A stretch of DNA of 34,878 nt, taken from IMG/VR virus record IMGVR_UViG_3300042544_000915, positions 1 through 34,878 of that record. One strand, written 5' to 3'. The DNA is from a virus. The notes under the pieces were generated by a model. It saw nothing but the letters and a program-made list of their open reading frames with translations. It searched no databases and was not told the origin of the DNA. The position numbers and the translations under genes were made by a program. Position 1 is the stretch's first letter; the number at the start of each line of letters is the position of its first letter. Below, in pieces: positions 20,924-28,050 of the stretch.

Positions 20924-21490
20924 ATGAAACCACAACACCAACTTATTACATTCGCAGCCCTATGCCTATTATTAATTATCGGCTTAAACCATTGCGCCAA
21001 AGACAAACCGAAACAGATTCCATTTGACTACAAAGCAGAAGCGGAACTGATTAAAAAACAATTCGGCATCGAGCAGGCAATTTTACTGAATCAGTTGGAA
21101 TCAGTTAACCGAAGACTGCAAACTGCTAACAACGCAAAAGATTCGATTAGACAACGTGAAATATCTTTAACCAACACTAATATAGCTTTGCTTAAGAAGT
21201 TGCGTAATACGCTACCAAAAGAGTGTGATACTGTCTTTGTGCTATGCGATGAGATAATCAATGTTAAGGATAGTAGCTATGCTGCCTTATTTACTGCATT
21301 TCAATTATGTGCTGATGGAAGTAGCATTAAGGATTCTTTAATAGTTGCTTACAAAGCGGAGAATGTAACCGATAGCACTCTGTTAGTGATAAGTAAACAA
21401 GAAACAAAGAAACAACGCAAAGGTAAAATAGCTGCGTGGTGTGTTGGTGGTGCTATGTTTTTAGTTTGGCTTGTTGTTGGATTGAAATAA
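20924..21490 (+). CDS. Putative unimolecular spanin-like lysis protein (188 aa)
   Basis: The N-terminus has a hydrophobic signal-like segment (ITFAALCLLLIIGL) ending in a Cys (LNHC, residue 25 or so), the middle is a long charged coiled coil (about 40-150), and the C-terminus is a transmembrane segment (CVGGAMFLVWLVVGL). A lipidated N-terminus plus a C-terminal inner-membrane anchor is the layout of u-spanins that fuse inner and outer membranes in lysis. The lipobox is poor (N-H before Cys), so an Rz-like protein with two TM segments is the alternative. The ATG at 20924 shares the endopeptidase start context; a longer start at 20894 is possible. Confidence 0.6.
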   Translation: MKPQHQLITFAALCLLLIIGLNHCAKDKPKQIPFDYKAEAELIKKQFGIEQAILLNQLESVNRRLQTANNAKDSIRQREISLTNTNIALLKKLRNTLPKECDTVFVLCDEIINVKDSSYAALFTAFQLCADGSSIKDSLIVAYKAENVTDSTLLVISKQETKKQRKGKIAAWCVGGAMFLVWLVVGLK

Positions 21491-21504
21491 ATTAGTATAT
21501 TTGC
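21474..21504 (+). promoter_or_regulatory. Promoter of leader C
   Basis: TTG (21474-21476), a 19-base spacer and TATATTTGC (21496-21504) match the Bacteroidota form. It lies across the end of the spanin-like gene, giving the last rightward gene its own promoter. Confidence 0.65.
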
Positions 21505-21510
21505 CACGTT

Positions 21511-21588
21511 GTGTAGGAGCAACGAAACGAAATTATAACAAAAGCCTTGACTTTAGCGACCTCCTACTCGCTATCGTTAAGGTTTTTT
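21511..21588 (+). ncRNA. Leader RNA C: pseudoknot-terminator attenuator before the last rightward gene
   Basis: GTAGGAG (21513-21519) near the predicted 5' end is complementary to CTCCTAC (21561-21567), the loop of hairpin AGCGA/TCGCT (21555-21559 with 21568-21572). Below it CCTTGAC pairs with GTTAAGG (21545-21551 with 21576-21582, one G-U), followed directly by six T (21583-21588). The plan equals leaders A and B, but the loop and its partner have a different sequence. The ATG at 21601 follows the U-run by 12 bases. Confidence 0.75.
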
Positions 21589-21600
21589 AATTTAAAAGAA

Positions 21601-21954
21601 ATGGAAAAAATAATTTATTCAGAAAATGGTGGATTAGGTATTATTTTAGACAGCAACGAAAACGAAAATGATTTTATTGATACAACAAAATCATTTATTA
21701 TAAATAATCAAACAATGATGCCTAATGATAAGACTACCTTGTTTGGAATGTATGATGCTCCTGCAATTTATGTGGGTGCTTTAAAAGAGGGCAATAATAA
21801 TTGTATGGTATTTTGTTTAGGTTCAAATGATGATTTATTTGAATCTAAAACTTATTACAGTTGTTTTTATTGGATTAATGAAAGGCGAATAGCTAATAAA
21901 TATAAAGAGGGAACTGTAAGAGATTTTATATTTGTTAATGGTGTTTGGAAGTAA
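21601..21954 (+). CDS. Hypothetical protein controlled by leader C (117 aa)
   Basis: An acidic, soluble protein (MEKIIYSENGGLGIILDSNENENDF) with aromatic-rich strands near the C-terminus (FYWINERR). A frame opens upstream at 21547, inside the terminator hairpin, so the ATG at 21601 is the sensible start. AT-rich codons differ slightly from the lysis genes before it. It is the only rightward gene with an attenuator-like leader, so its expression may be tied to the replication genes behind leaders A and B. Function unknown. Confidence 0.65.
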   Translation: MEKIIYSENGGLGIILDSNENENDFIDTTKSFIINNQTMMPNDKTTLFGMYDAPAIYVGALKEGNNNCMVFCLGSNDDLFESKTYYSCFYWINERRIANKYKEGTVRDFIFVNGVWK

Positions 21955-21964
21955 TAATTTTTAC

Positions 21965-21973
21965 TATCTTTGC
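21965..21973 (+). promoter_or_regulatory. Promoter-like -7 element in the convergent gap
   Basis: TATCTTTGC fits TAnnTTTG; a TTTG lies 17 bases upstream, shorter than ideal. If active it would make an RNA of about 55-65 nt ending at the hairpin 22003-22032 with no coding frame. The wording around it (ttgcc.cgtt) resembles the leader C promoter. Confidence 0.35.
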
Positions 21974-22002
21974 CTCGTTCAATGTTAGTTAAGTTATTAG
22001 GT

Positions 22003-22037
22003 CAAAGCCCTTGCAGAAATGTGAGGGCTTTGTTATT
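22003..22037. terminator. Terminator between convergent operons
   Basis: A perfect nine-base stem caaagccct/agggctttg (22003-22011 with 22024-22032) with a 12-base loop is followed on the plus strand by a T-rich stretch. It lies between the ends of the rightward and leftward units, so it likely stops transcription from both sides. Confidence 0.7.
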
Positions 22038-22209
22038 TATCATCAATAATTCCAAGCATAACTAACAACGCAATTACACCCATTTTAAACGATGTTGCTA
22101 CATAATTTATTTGCTGCCTATACTGATATAGCATAAGCAATATAAAGGCTATCACAATGGCTGCAATTGTTATTAATGGAGGTATATTAGCAGCCTCTTC
22201 ATTAGTCAT
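22033..22209 (-). CDS. Small membrane protein (58 aa)
   Basis: An ATG at 22209-22207 opens 58 codons with a strongly hydrophobic first segment (about residues 11-29) and a second one (about 43-54), separated by a basic QYRQQ stretch. It overlaps the end of the upstream 69-aa gene by eight bases and is the last leftward gene. A holin- or antiholin-like role beside another small membrane protein is plausible. Confidence 0.6.
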   Translation of the reverse strand: MTNEEAANIPPLITIAAIVIAFILLMLYQYRQQINYVATSFKMGVIALLVMLGIIDDK

Positions 22210-22411
22210 TCTTGTTTTTCTTGGCTACTCTGTACGATGCCCACATTGATACACACAATGCACCTAACTTGGCAAAGTCATAAATCGTGTCATAGATGCC
22301 GACTAAATTCATATTGACAAACAAGTCTGATGTCCACACTCCTGCTTGAATTATTACCGATGTAATGATAACTAATATGCTATTGTCGGGGTGGTGGGAA
22401 TGATGTATCAT
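22202..22411 (-). CDS. Small membrane protein, holin candidate (69 aa)
   Basis: Two hydrophobic segments (about residues 11-27 and 47-61) with a His-rich N-terminus and a Lys-rich C-terminus (RVAKKNKND), typical of short phage holins at the end of late operons. The start overlaps the preceding stop as ATGA. Since the rightward operon also encodes a two-TM candidate, the assignment is shared. Confidence 0.55.
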   Translation of the reverse strand: MIHHSHHPDNSILVIITSVIIQAGVWTSDLFVNMNLVGIYDTIYDFAKLGALCVSMWASYRVAKKNKND

Positions 22412-22650
22412 AAAATAATTTCTTTAGGAGTATAAGGTATCAAAGGTAAATCTTTTACCCACATAAATTCTGGTGTTATTGTTTGTTCAATTTCTTCAAC
22501 TGATATTATCCAATTATTGTCAATATCTTGGATAGGATTGTAATAGGATTTTGGTGCATATAATTGACCCACTAATTCATTTTTTTGAGTTTCTGTTAAA
22601 AGACCCACATAAAGTAGTTTTTCTTCTTCTGTTAGTTGTGTTAGTTTCAT
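22408..22650 (-). CDS. Hypothetical late protein (80 aa)
   Basis: A small acidic, soluble protein with a helical start (LTEEEKLLYVGLLTETQKNEL) and a Trp/Pro-containing C-terminal half. Short proteins of this type occur after fibre genes in Bacteroidota phages, without a known role. The gap to the fibre-like gene upstream is two bases. No motif is recognised. Confidence 0.55.
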   Translation of the reverse strand: MKLTQLTEEEKLLYVGLLTETQKNELVGQLYAPKSYYNPIQDIDNNWIISVEEIEQTITPEFMWVKDLPLIPYTPKEIIL

Positions 22651-22652
22651 AC

Positions 22653-23429
22653 TTATACGTATCTTGAAAGTGAAGTTTGAAATGCTTGAATTAATGTGTA
22701 CAATGTTGATGCTTCACCACTTGATAAACCACTACCAATTGATGCCAGTGCTAATTGCCTCTGCGAAAAACTATCAATAGTTCCATTATTATTTCTTGCG
22801 CCTAAAACCAAACCAGTTGTAGGTCTTGAAATTGACACTACTGCTGATGTTGCGCTACTTGCTCCATTCTTATAAGTAGTCAACAATGTAGATGATGTTC
22901 TTGATATAGTAAACCAACCTCGTGAATCAGCATTTGCGACAGTTGCAAATGTCAAATTATTAACTATTCCTCTATAATTTCCTGCAGTTCTTGAATCTAA
23001 TTGAAATGCAGCACCAGTACTACCACAACCAATATCAGCCCCAACATTTGTATTATTTTCCAAATAAACACTTAAATGTGTGTCATTTAACGATAGTGTT
23101 GTGCTTGGGATAATGCCAGTTGTTGCATATCCGTTAAATGCTGGCAATGCTCCATTTGCATTGTGTGTCCAACCTCCGAGAAATGACAATGGAAAAGTTA
23201 AGGTGTTAATGAAATTATAAGAATGTTTAGTATTTGTCCCTCCAACAAACGGATATAACGCATTGAATTTAGTTGTCAAACTATTCGCAATTAAACCTGC
23301 CTCAAATGTATTTAAAGCATTTAAAATAGTTGTGCTTGTTTCTCCAGTCGCTGCTATCCACGCAGTAGTTAAAGGTAGATAGCCTTGTTTCTTACCCATT
23401 ATAGGTGTTATGAATGATGGAAGTCCCAT
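22653..23429 (-). CDS. Putative receptor-binding or fibre-associated protein (258 aa)
   Basis: Downstream of a tail-fibre gene, with a Thr/Ser/Asn/Gly-rich sequence throughout and regular strand-like repeats (HLSVYLENNTNVGADIG; GLVLGARNNNG), it looks like a concanavalin-type beta sandwich. Such domains bind glycans on host cells. I choose the ATG at 23429, which overlaps the upstream TAA as TAATG, not the TTG eight codons earlier. The domain name is inferred from pattern only. Confidence 0.6.
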   Translation of the reverse strand: MGLPSFITPIMGKKQGYLPLTTAWIAATGETSTTILNALNTFEAGLIANSLTTKFNALYPFVGGTNTKHSYNFINTLTFPLSFLGGWTHNANGALPAFNGYATTGIIPSTTLSLNDTHLSVYLENNTNVGADIGCGSTGAAFQLDSRTAGNYRGIVNNLTFATVANADSRGWFTISRTSSTLLTTYKNGASSATSAVVSISRPTTGLVLGARNNNGTIDSFSQRQLALASIGSGLSSGEASTLYTLIQAFQTSLSRYV

Positions 23430-24835
23430 TATGCTACACCCACGCACCTCCACTTGCTTGTTACACTATTCCAAATAAATGCTACATCTAACCTTGCAGT
23501 CGTAACCGTTGTTGTAGGTAATGCAATAGTTGAAGCTTCAAAACTTGCACCCCAAGTTATTGCCCTTGCTGCAGTTCCCGTAATCGCAATCCACAATGTT
23601 TGCCCATCTGTTGGTGTGCCACTTAAATTAGTTGTAAAAGATGTTATGTCAACTGTTTGTGCAGTTAATGAATAAAAGTCAACATTGTCTGTGTTAATTG
23701 TTGGTGTTGCCGAACTTGTTGTTGTGCCAGTTCTTGCAGTTATGCGCTTGTTTGTAAGTGTGTTTGTATCAGTTGTGCCTACAACTTGACTACCTACACC
23801 ACTTAAATAACCTAATTCCGTTGGTGTTGCTCCATTTATATTTTGAGCAGTTGTAATGTTTCCATTGGCACGATTAATAGCTATTGGGCTATCTATATAA
23901 GCTCCTGCATCATTATATCTTCTTAATTGAAAATCACCCCCACTATTTGCCCCACTTTCTATGCCATCAACACGTAATGCCCATCGTTGAACATCATCAG
24001 TGCGAAAGGAAAGAATCCTACTTACTCCATTGTCTGCATCTATCTTCACACGTGTGGTAGACGCACCGCCATCAATGTGCAACTTTTCAGCACCTGCGGG
24101 TGTACCTATACCAATTGTATCAGCAGTTAATGAATGAATTCCTAAATCTACATCGGCAGTTGCACCAGTATAAGGAACACCAATATCCTCCAACATTGCA
24201 AAGGTTTGTGGGCTTGATAGTTTGTCTGGTAGTTGTGCAATATAAGCAGTAGTAACCAACGATGCATCAATGTTTACTGTTGCACCGCCAGTTGTTAGGT
24301 CTATTGTGCCATTATTTAAGGCTGATACACTTCCAGCACCATTATCTGATTTCAATTTATTAGTAGTTGTAAATCCTACATCTGTTACTTGTTGGAGGTC
24401 GGGTGTGCCACTAACTACTATGGGTGTAAATACATCAGTTGTTATATCATATGTTCCTTGCTCACCAGTTGTAATGTCTGTGCCTATTGAATATAAATTT
24501 ATATTGCTTTCGGCAATAACCAACAATGTTATAGTTGATCCTACCGCATCATTTATTCTGTAAAACTTTCCACCTACCGCTAAATTTGCAGTTAAGTCAC
24601 TAATTAAATCAGCTCTTGAAATCTCCTCATCGTAATAGCTTGAAAACATTTCATTGTTTGCATCCGTTGACACGTAGCCATTTGCTTGACTTGCATCCGA
24701 TAATATATTTGGACTGCTATCAAGTAAATTTACAAACCTATCTTGCGCATTTTGCCCCGTTATAAAGTTTATTAAATTGTTATAGATATTACTTACAATA
24801 TCTGTGAGCATGTTTGCCCTATTCTTTTGTGCCAT
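23429..24835 (-). CDS. Tail fibre/appendage protein (468 aa)
   Basis: The first 100 residues are helical, likely a virion anchor. Then come low-complexity Thr/Asp/Asn repeats of fibre type, the motif INGATPTELGYLSGV seen in many phage fibres, and a C-terminal beta domain (TLTNKRITARTG to the final WRCVGVA) also seen on phage appendages. It should trimerise and help adsorb to the host. It is followed by a receptor-binding-like gene with coupled translation. Confidence 0.75.
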   Translation of the reverse strand: MAQKNRANMLTDIVSNIYNNLINFITGQNAQDRFVNLLDSSPNILSDASQANGYVSTDANNEMFSSYYDEEISRADLISDLTANLAVGGKFYRINDAVGSTITLLVIAESNINLYSIGTDITTGEQGTYDITTDVFTPIVVSGTPDLQQVTDVGFTTTNKLKSDNGAGSVSALNNGTIDLTTGGATVNIDASLVTTAYIAQLPDKLSSPQTFAMLEDIGVPYTGATADVDLGIHSLTADTIGIGTPAGAEKLHIDGGASTTRVKIDADNGVSRILSFRTDDVQRWALRVDGIESGANSGGDFQLRRYNDAGAYIDSPIAINRANGNITTAQNINGATPTELGYLSGVGSQVVGTTDTNTLTNKRITARTGTTTSSATPTINTDNVDFYSLTAQTVDITSFTTNLSGTPTDGQTLWIAITGTAARAITWGASFEASTIALPTTTVTTARLDVAFIWNSVTSKWRCVGVA

Positions 24836-24837
24836 TA

Positions 24838-25431
24838 TTAAGGTATATCAAATGATTCATCAAAACTATTGTCAAAACTTGCACCATACACCACTGATGG
24901 AGCGCAAACAAATACACCATCTGGAATGCTATACTCCAATGGCATCTTATCGTGTATCCACTTGTAATTTAATACAAAGTTTACCTCATCCTTTAATGAA
25001 TTTGTAACGGGATTACTTGCTATTAATGTGCCTGGTCTTTGTGATATTCTCATCAATGTTTCCGAGCAAAATGCTAAGTAAAAATTGCGGCTTCCCGTAA
25101 TCGAATTATAATGCGGTAAGTTAGAAACGTAATCGGGGTCTTTATAATTTACTTCAAAATTATAGGCAATCAATGTTTCATCACTCCAACCAAAGCCACG
25201 CCCAACGATAGGACTTCCACCGTTATACTCGCCATGTGTTTGTGGCAATACGATAATCATTCCCGCAGTGATGCCCGTTTGCCAAATCAAACTCGATTCG
25301 GGGTCAGTCATTAACTGTTGGTAAAATGTTTTGTGTATCAATGCCACCGAACGAACGCGTGCAAGCTCAATCCCACATCCACAAGCGTTGTGACTTTCAA
25401 TAGTATTACAATTTGATGGATAGAATGCCAT
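24838..25431 (-). CDS. Tail tube-like paralogue with C-terminal extension (197 aa)
   Basis: Clearly homologous to the 180-aa product upstream: MAFYPSNC versus MAYYPSGC at the start, ACGCGIELARVRS versus TCGTCGVELSRVRG, HYNSITGSRNF versus HYNSVKGSRNF. It differs by a C-terminal tail (GASFDNSFDESFDIP). It may be a minor tube subunit, tail terminator or capping protein. It is separated from the first copy by a strong hairpin, so it is probably made in smaller amount. Confidence 0.7.
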   Translation of the reverse strand: MAFYPSNCNTIESHNACGCGIELARVRSVALIHKTFYQQLMTDPESSLIWQTGITAGMIIVLPQTHGEYNGGSPIVGRGFGWSDETLIAYNFEVNYKDPDYVSNLPHYNSITGSRNFYLAFCSETLMRISQRPGTLIASNPVTNSLKDEVNFVLNYKWIHDKMPLEYSIPDGVFVCAPSVVYGASFDNSFDESFDIP

Positions 25432-25448
25432 TATTTTAAAGTATTAAA

Positions 25449-25476
25449 GGCGGCCACCTTACGGGGTGTTACCGCC
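25449..25476 (-). terminator. Hairpin between the two tail tube-like genes
   Basis: On the minus strand GGCGG (25476-25472) pairs with CCGCC (25453-25449), enclosing CACC/GGTG. Only a short T stretch follows, so it probably acts as a partial terminator or RNA-stabilising element that raises expression of the upstream gene relative to the downstream ones. Confidence 0.55.
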
Positions 25477-25481
25477 AATGA

Positions 25482-26024
25482 TTAAACTACGTAACAAGTA
25501 AACAAGTTATTTGGAATAGCTGACTCTTCAGGGAAGTTGTCAGAGGTCCACTTAACTTCTACATCCCAAGTGCGCTCAACTTTTAAGTCGTTTGCGATTG
25601 GATTCTTTGGTACGATTGTGCAAGGCTCATCACTGATGGCAAGCACTGTTTCACTTCTAAATGCTACGTGGAAATTACGTGAGCCTTTAACGCTATTGTA
25701 ATGGTTTCTATTGCCTACATAGTTAGGGTCTTTAAACGACAATAAGAAAGTGTAAGAATTTAAACTCTCCTCTGTATCGCCATAACCTTGGCCCATGTTA
25801 GGTGTTCCACCATCAAATTCGCCTTGGGTTTCAGGATAAACAATGATTGCGCCTGATGCTATGCCCGCATTCCACAACGCTTCATCTTCGAAGTCAGTAG
25901 ATAATGTTGGGTAATAGCTTTTATTTATAAATGCAGTTCCTCTTACGCGCGATAACTCAACGCCACAAGTTCCACAAGTGTGGGCGGTAATGTTTTCATC
26001 ACAACCCGATGGATAATATGCCAT
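25482..26024 (-). CDS. Putative major tail tube protein (180 aa)
   Basis: It follows connector and tail-completion genes, has a size suited to a tail tube subunit, and ends before a hairpin, as expected of an abundant structural protein. The N-terminus has CGTCG (residues 17-21), shared with its paralogue and suited to metal or disulfide bonding. The rest is beta-rich. Without a direct motif, the tube role is from position and the presence of a paralogue. Confidence 0.68.
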   Translation of the reverse strand: MAYYPSGCDENITAHTCGTCGVELSRVRGTAFINKSYYPTLSTDFEDEALWNAGIASGAIIVYPETQGEFDGGTPNMGQGYGDTEESLNSYTFLLSFKDPNYVGNRNHYNSVKGSRNFHVAFRSETVLAISDEPCTIVPKNPIANDLKVERTWDVEVKWTSDNFPEESAIPNNLFTCYVV

Positions 26025-26036
26025 GATTATTTGTTT

Positions 26037-26588
26037 TTAGCATTCGCAAATGACTGTGCAGCCTCTGCGATATGTTTGTTTGATTTCGTATCGAACTGCT
26101 AACAGTCCATGGTTTAGACCGACTCTCACATCGGGTATTGAACATTCCTCGCGAAACACTAAAGTTGAATTCATTTCGGTTTCCGTTAACTCGAATGTGC
26201 AATCAAATACATTAATGCTCTCACACACTAATTTACTTAACACACTTGGAATAGCCGAAACAAATATATCCTTAATTGTTTGCGATGTTAATGTTTTATT
26301 TGCATAGATAACAAGCGTAACGGGTGTTGTTTCCTCCACCTTATCCATCTTATCACCAAAATTGTTTTCAATTACTGTTAAACGTGATGATTCCGAACGA
26401 TGATACCAACTGATTGCGTATTGATCCTGCAATAAACAGTTAGTTACTTCGCCATTAATGTTAATGCCAGGATAACGCTTCTCGCCATCGTAGTAAAACT
26501 CAGCAAGCCCAAACGCCTTGTTAGGTGTTAATGGTAACGCTGCGATAATAGCGTTGTCAATTTCGGTTATTACTTGCTTAAGATTCAT
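26037..26588 (-). CDS. Putative tail completion/terminator protein (183 aa)
   Basis: Position (between a gp10-like gene and the tail tube gene) and size fit the tail terminator or completion proteins of siphoviruses. The sequence is mixed alpha/beta with a helix at the start (LKQVITEIDNAIIAAL) and a Cys-containing end (GCTVICEC). Its start overlaps the upstream gene as ATGA. No motif is diagnostic. Confidence 0.6.
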   Translation of the reverse strand: MNLKQVITEIDNAIIAALPLTPNKAFGLAEFYYDGEKRYPGININGEVTNCLLQDQYAISWYHRSESSRLTVIENNFGDKMDKVEETTPVTLVIYANKTLTSQTIKDIFVSAIPSVLSKLVCESINVFDCTFELTETEMNSTLVFREECSIPDVRVGLNHGLLAVRYEIKQTYRRGCTVICEC

Positions 26589-27025
26589 TTGTTCATTATT
26601 AATAAAGCGGTTTCTTGCGCAACGATTTGAGTCATTTCAAGCTCACGTTCGGTTAACTGCCAAATGTCGCCATACTTCTCAGTTAAGTGACCGATTATCT
26701 CCTCGTTTGCGGGCGATGTGTTGCCTATTGTGTAACCTTTCTCTGTGGCTTTTAATGTATAGCCGTTTTCAAGTTGGCGCGTTAACGATATGATTACTTT
26801 AGTGCTTGTTCCTCTATTCTCACGCTCTCGAATCTTTAAATAACTATTGCTATAAGTTCCGATTGCACCACCGCTTGAATTCTTTCCCTCTACGTGTATT
26901 CTATAACGCAATTCAGGCTCTATTGCAACTGCCGCAGCCCTTGAAACCGTTTCGGGATTTCCAAGTTCGCGAAACTTTGCAAGTATATTGCCAATCACAA
27001 ATGGTATGTTAGAGGTTATATCCAT
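26585..27025 (-). CDS. HK97 gp10-like/virion morphogenesis protein (146 aa)
   Basis: The pattern of an N-terminal helix, a basic core (YLKIRERENRG) and the strand motif SLTRQLENGYTLKATEKGYTIGNTSP resembles the gp10/virion morphogenesis group that acts at the head-tail joint. It overlaps both neighbours by one to four bases, as these assembly genes often do. Confidence is moderate since the sequence match is by memory of the pattern. Confidence 0.65.
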   Translation of the reverse strand: MDITSNIPFVIGNILAKFRELGNPETVSRAAAVAIEPELRYRIHVEGKNSSGGAIGTYSNSYLKIRERENRGTSTKVIISLTRQLENGYTLKATEKGYTIGNTSPANEEIIGHLTEKYGDIWQLTERELEMTQIVAQETALLIMNK

Positions 27026-28047
27026 TAAGGTAGCTGAGTAAACACTTGTACTTGACTATTGCACTCTAAACATGCATCACATTCTAATTTAATGCCGCCT
27101 AATGCGTTCTTAATTGCCTCCTCATAACGTGTGGTGTAAAGTGCTAACAACTCGTTTGCCTCCTCACGTTTTACCGTTGTGTAGAAGTTTGTGCGCTCAG
27201 AGTATAAACGCTCAGTCATAAACTCGATGCCTAATGCATACCAATACGCCTCAGCAAACAGCATTCTATTTGAGCACACCGCAGAATCGTAACTGCATCC
27301 AAGCGTTAATAGTACTTGTAATGAATCAGCGATAGTGTTGTATGTTAGTGTTCCGTTTGCGCTTGTATTTGATGACACAAAGCCATTGATTTGGCCACAT
27401 GTTCCGCAGTCATAATATGCGCTAAAGCAACTGGCAAAAAACGTATCTGAATCGGTAGTTGAATAAGTAACACCGTTAATGTTTGTGTCTAAAAAACCGA
27501 TGGCTAAAATAGCGCAATCGAATTGTTTTAATATAGAGAATTCATTCCAACCATTAGCCATATTTGCTACGGTTAAGGTCTTAGTGAATAGTACTTCCTT
27601 AGATAAATAATTAAAAAATTTTACATCAATTGTCGTTGCAGTTGTGGTGCTTGACTTGTAAAATCTTATTTTGTCAACCGTTGTTGTTTGCAATGGGCTA
27701 ATCTTCCAATTGTCAACAAGTGTGTAAGCCGAATTTATAACGATGCCCTTAAACAAATTATTACTTGTTGTCGGTAACTCATCATCGCCAAACACATCGA
27801 CTGTTCTGCGCACTCTTTTGATATCGTAACGCGTTGACATGTACGATATAATTTGATTCTTCATTCGCGCCTCAGCACGTTCATTGATAGCATTCCATAC
27901 GCCAATATAGTTTTGTTGCTCACTATTGGCTACTTGCTCAAATGATTTTAATGAAATGCCGGGCAGGCTGTTTAAAGAATAAACAGCCTGCGGCACCTCT
28001 GTAATTGAGCAACCGTTAAGTTTTACGATTCCGTCAAAACAACTCAT
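27025..28047 (-). CDS. Putative head-tail connector/neck protein, Cys-rich (340 aa)
   Basis: Directly after the major capsid gene, where connector genes lie. It contains notable Cys pairs (YYDCGTCGQ in the middle; LECDACLEC near the C-terminus), a helical start and end, and a beta-rich centre. The final helix (ERTNFYTTVKREEANELLALYTTRYEEAIKN) fits a connector-like helical bundle. The beta-rich centre could be an inserted surface domain. No family is confirmed. Confidence 0.55.
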   Translation of the reverse strand: MSCFDGIVKLNGCSITEVPQAVYSLNSLPGISLKSFEQVANSEQQNYIGVWNAINERAEARMKNQIISYMSTRYDIKRVRRTVDVFGDDELPTTSNNLFKGIVINSAYTLVDNWKISPLQTTTVDKIRFYKSSTTTATTIDVKFFNYLSKEVLFTKTLTVANMANGWNEFSILKQFDCAILAIGFLDTNINGVTYSTTDSDTFFASCFSAYYDCGTCGQINGFVSSNTSANGTLTYNTIADSLQVLLTLGCSYDSAVCSNRMLFAEAYWYALGIEFMTERLYSERTNFYTTVKREEANELLALYTTRYEEAIKNALGGIKLECDACLECNSQVQVFTQLP

Positions 28048-28050
28048 TTA

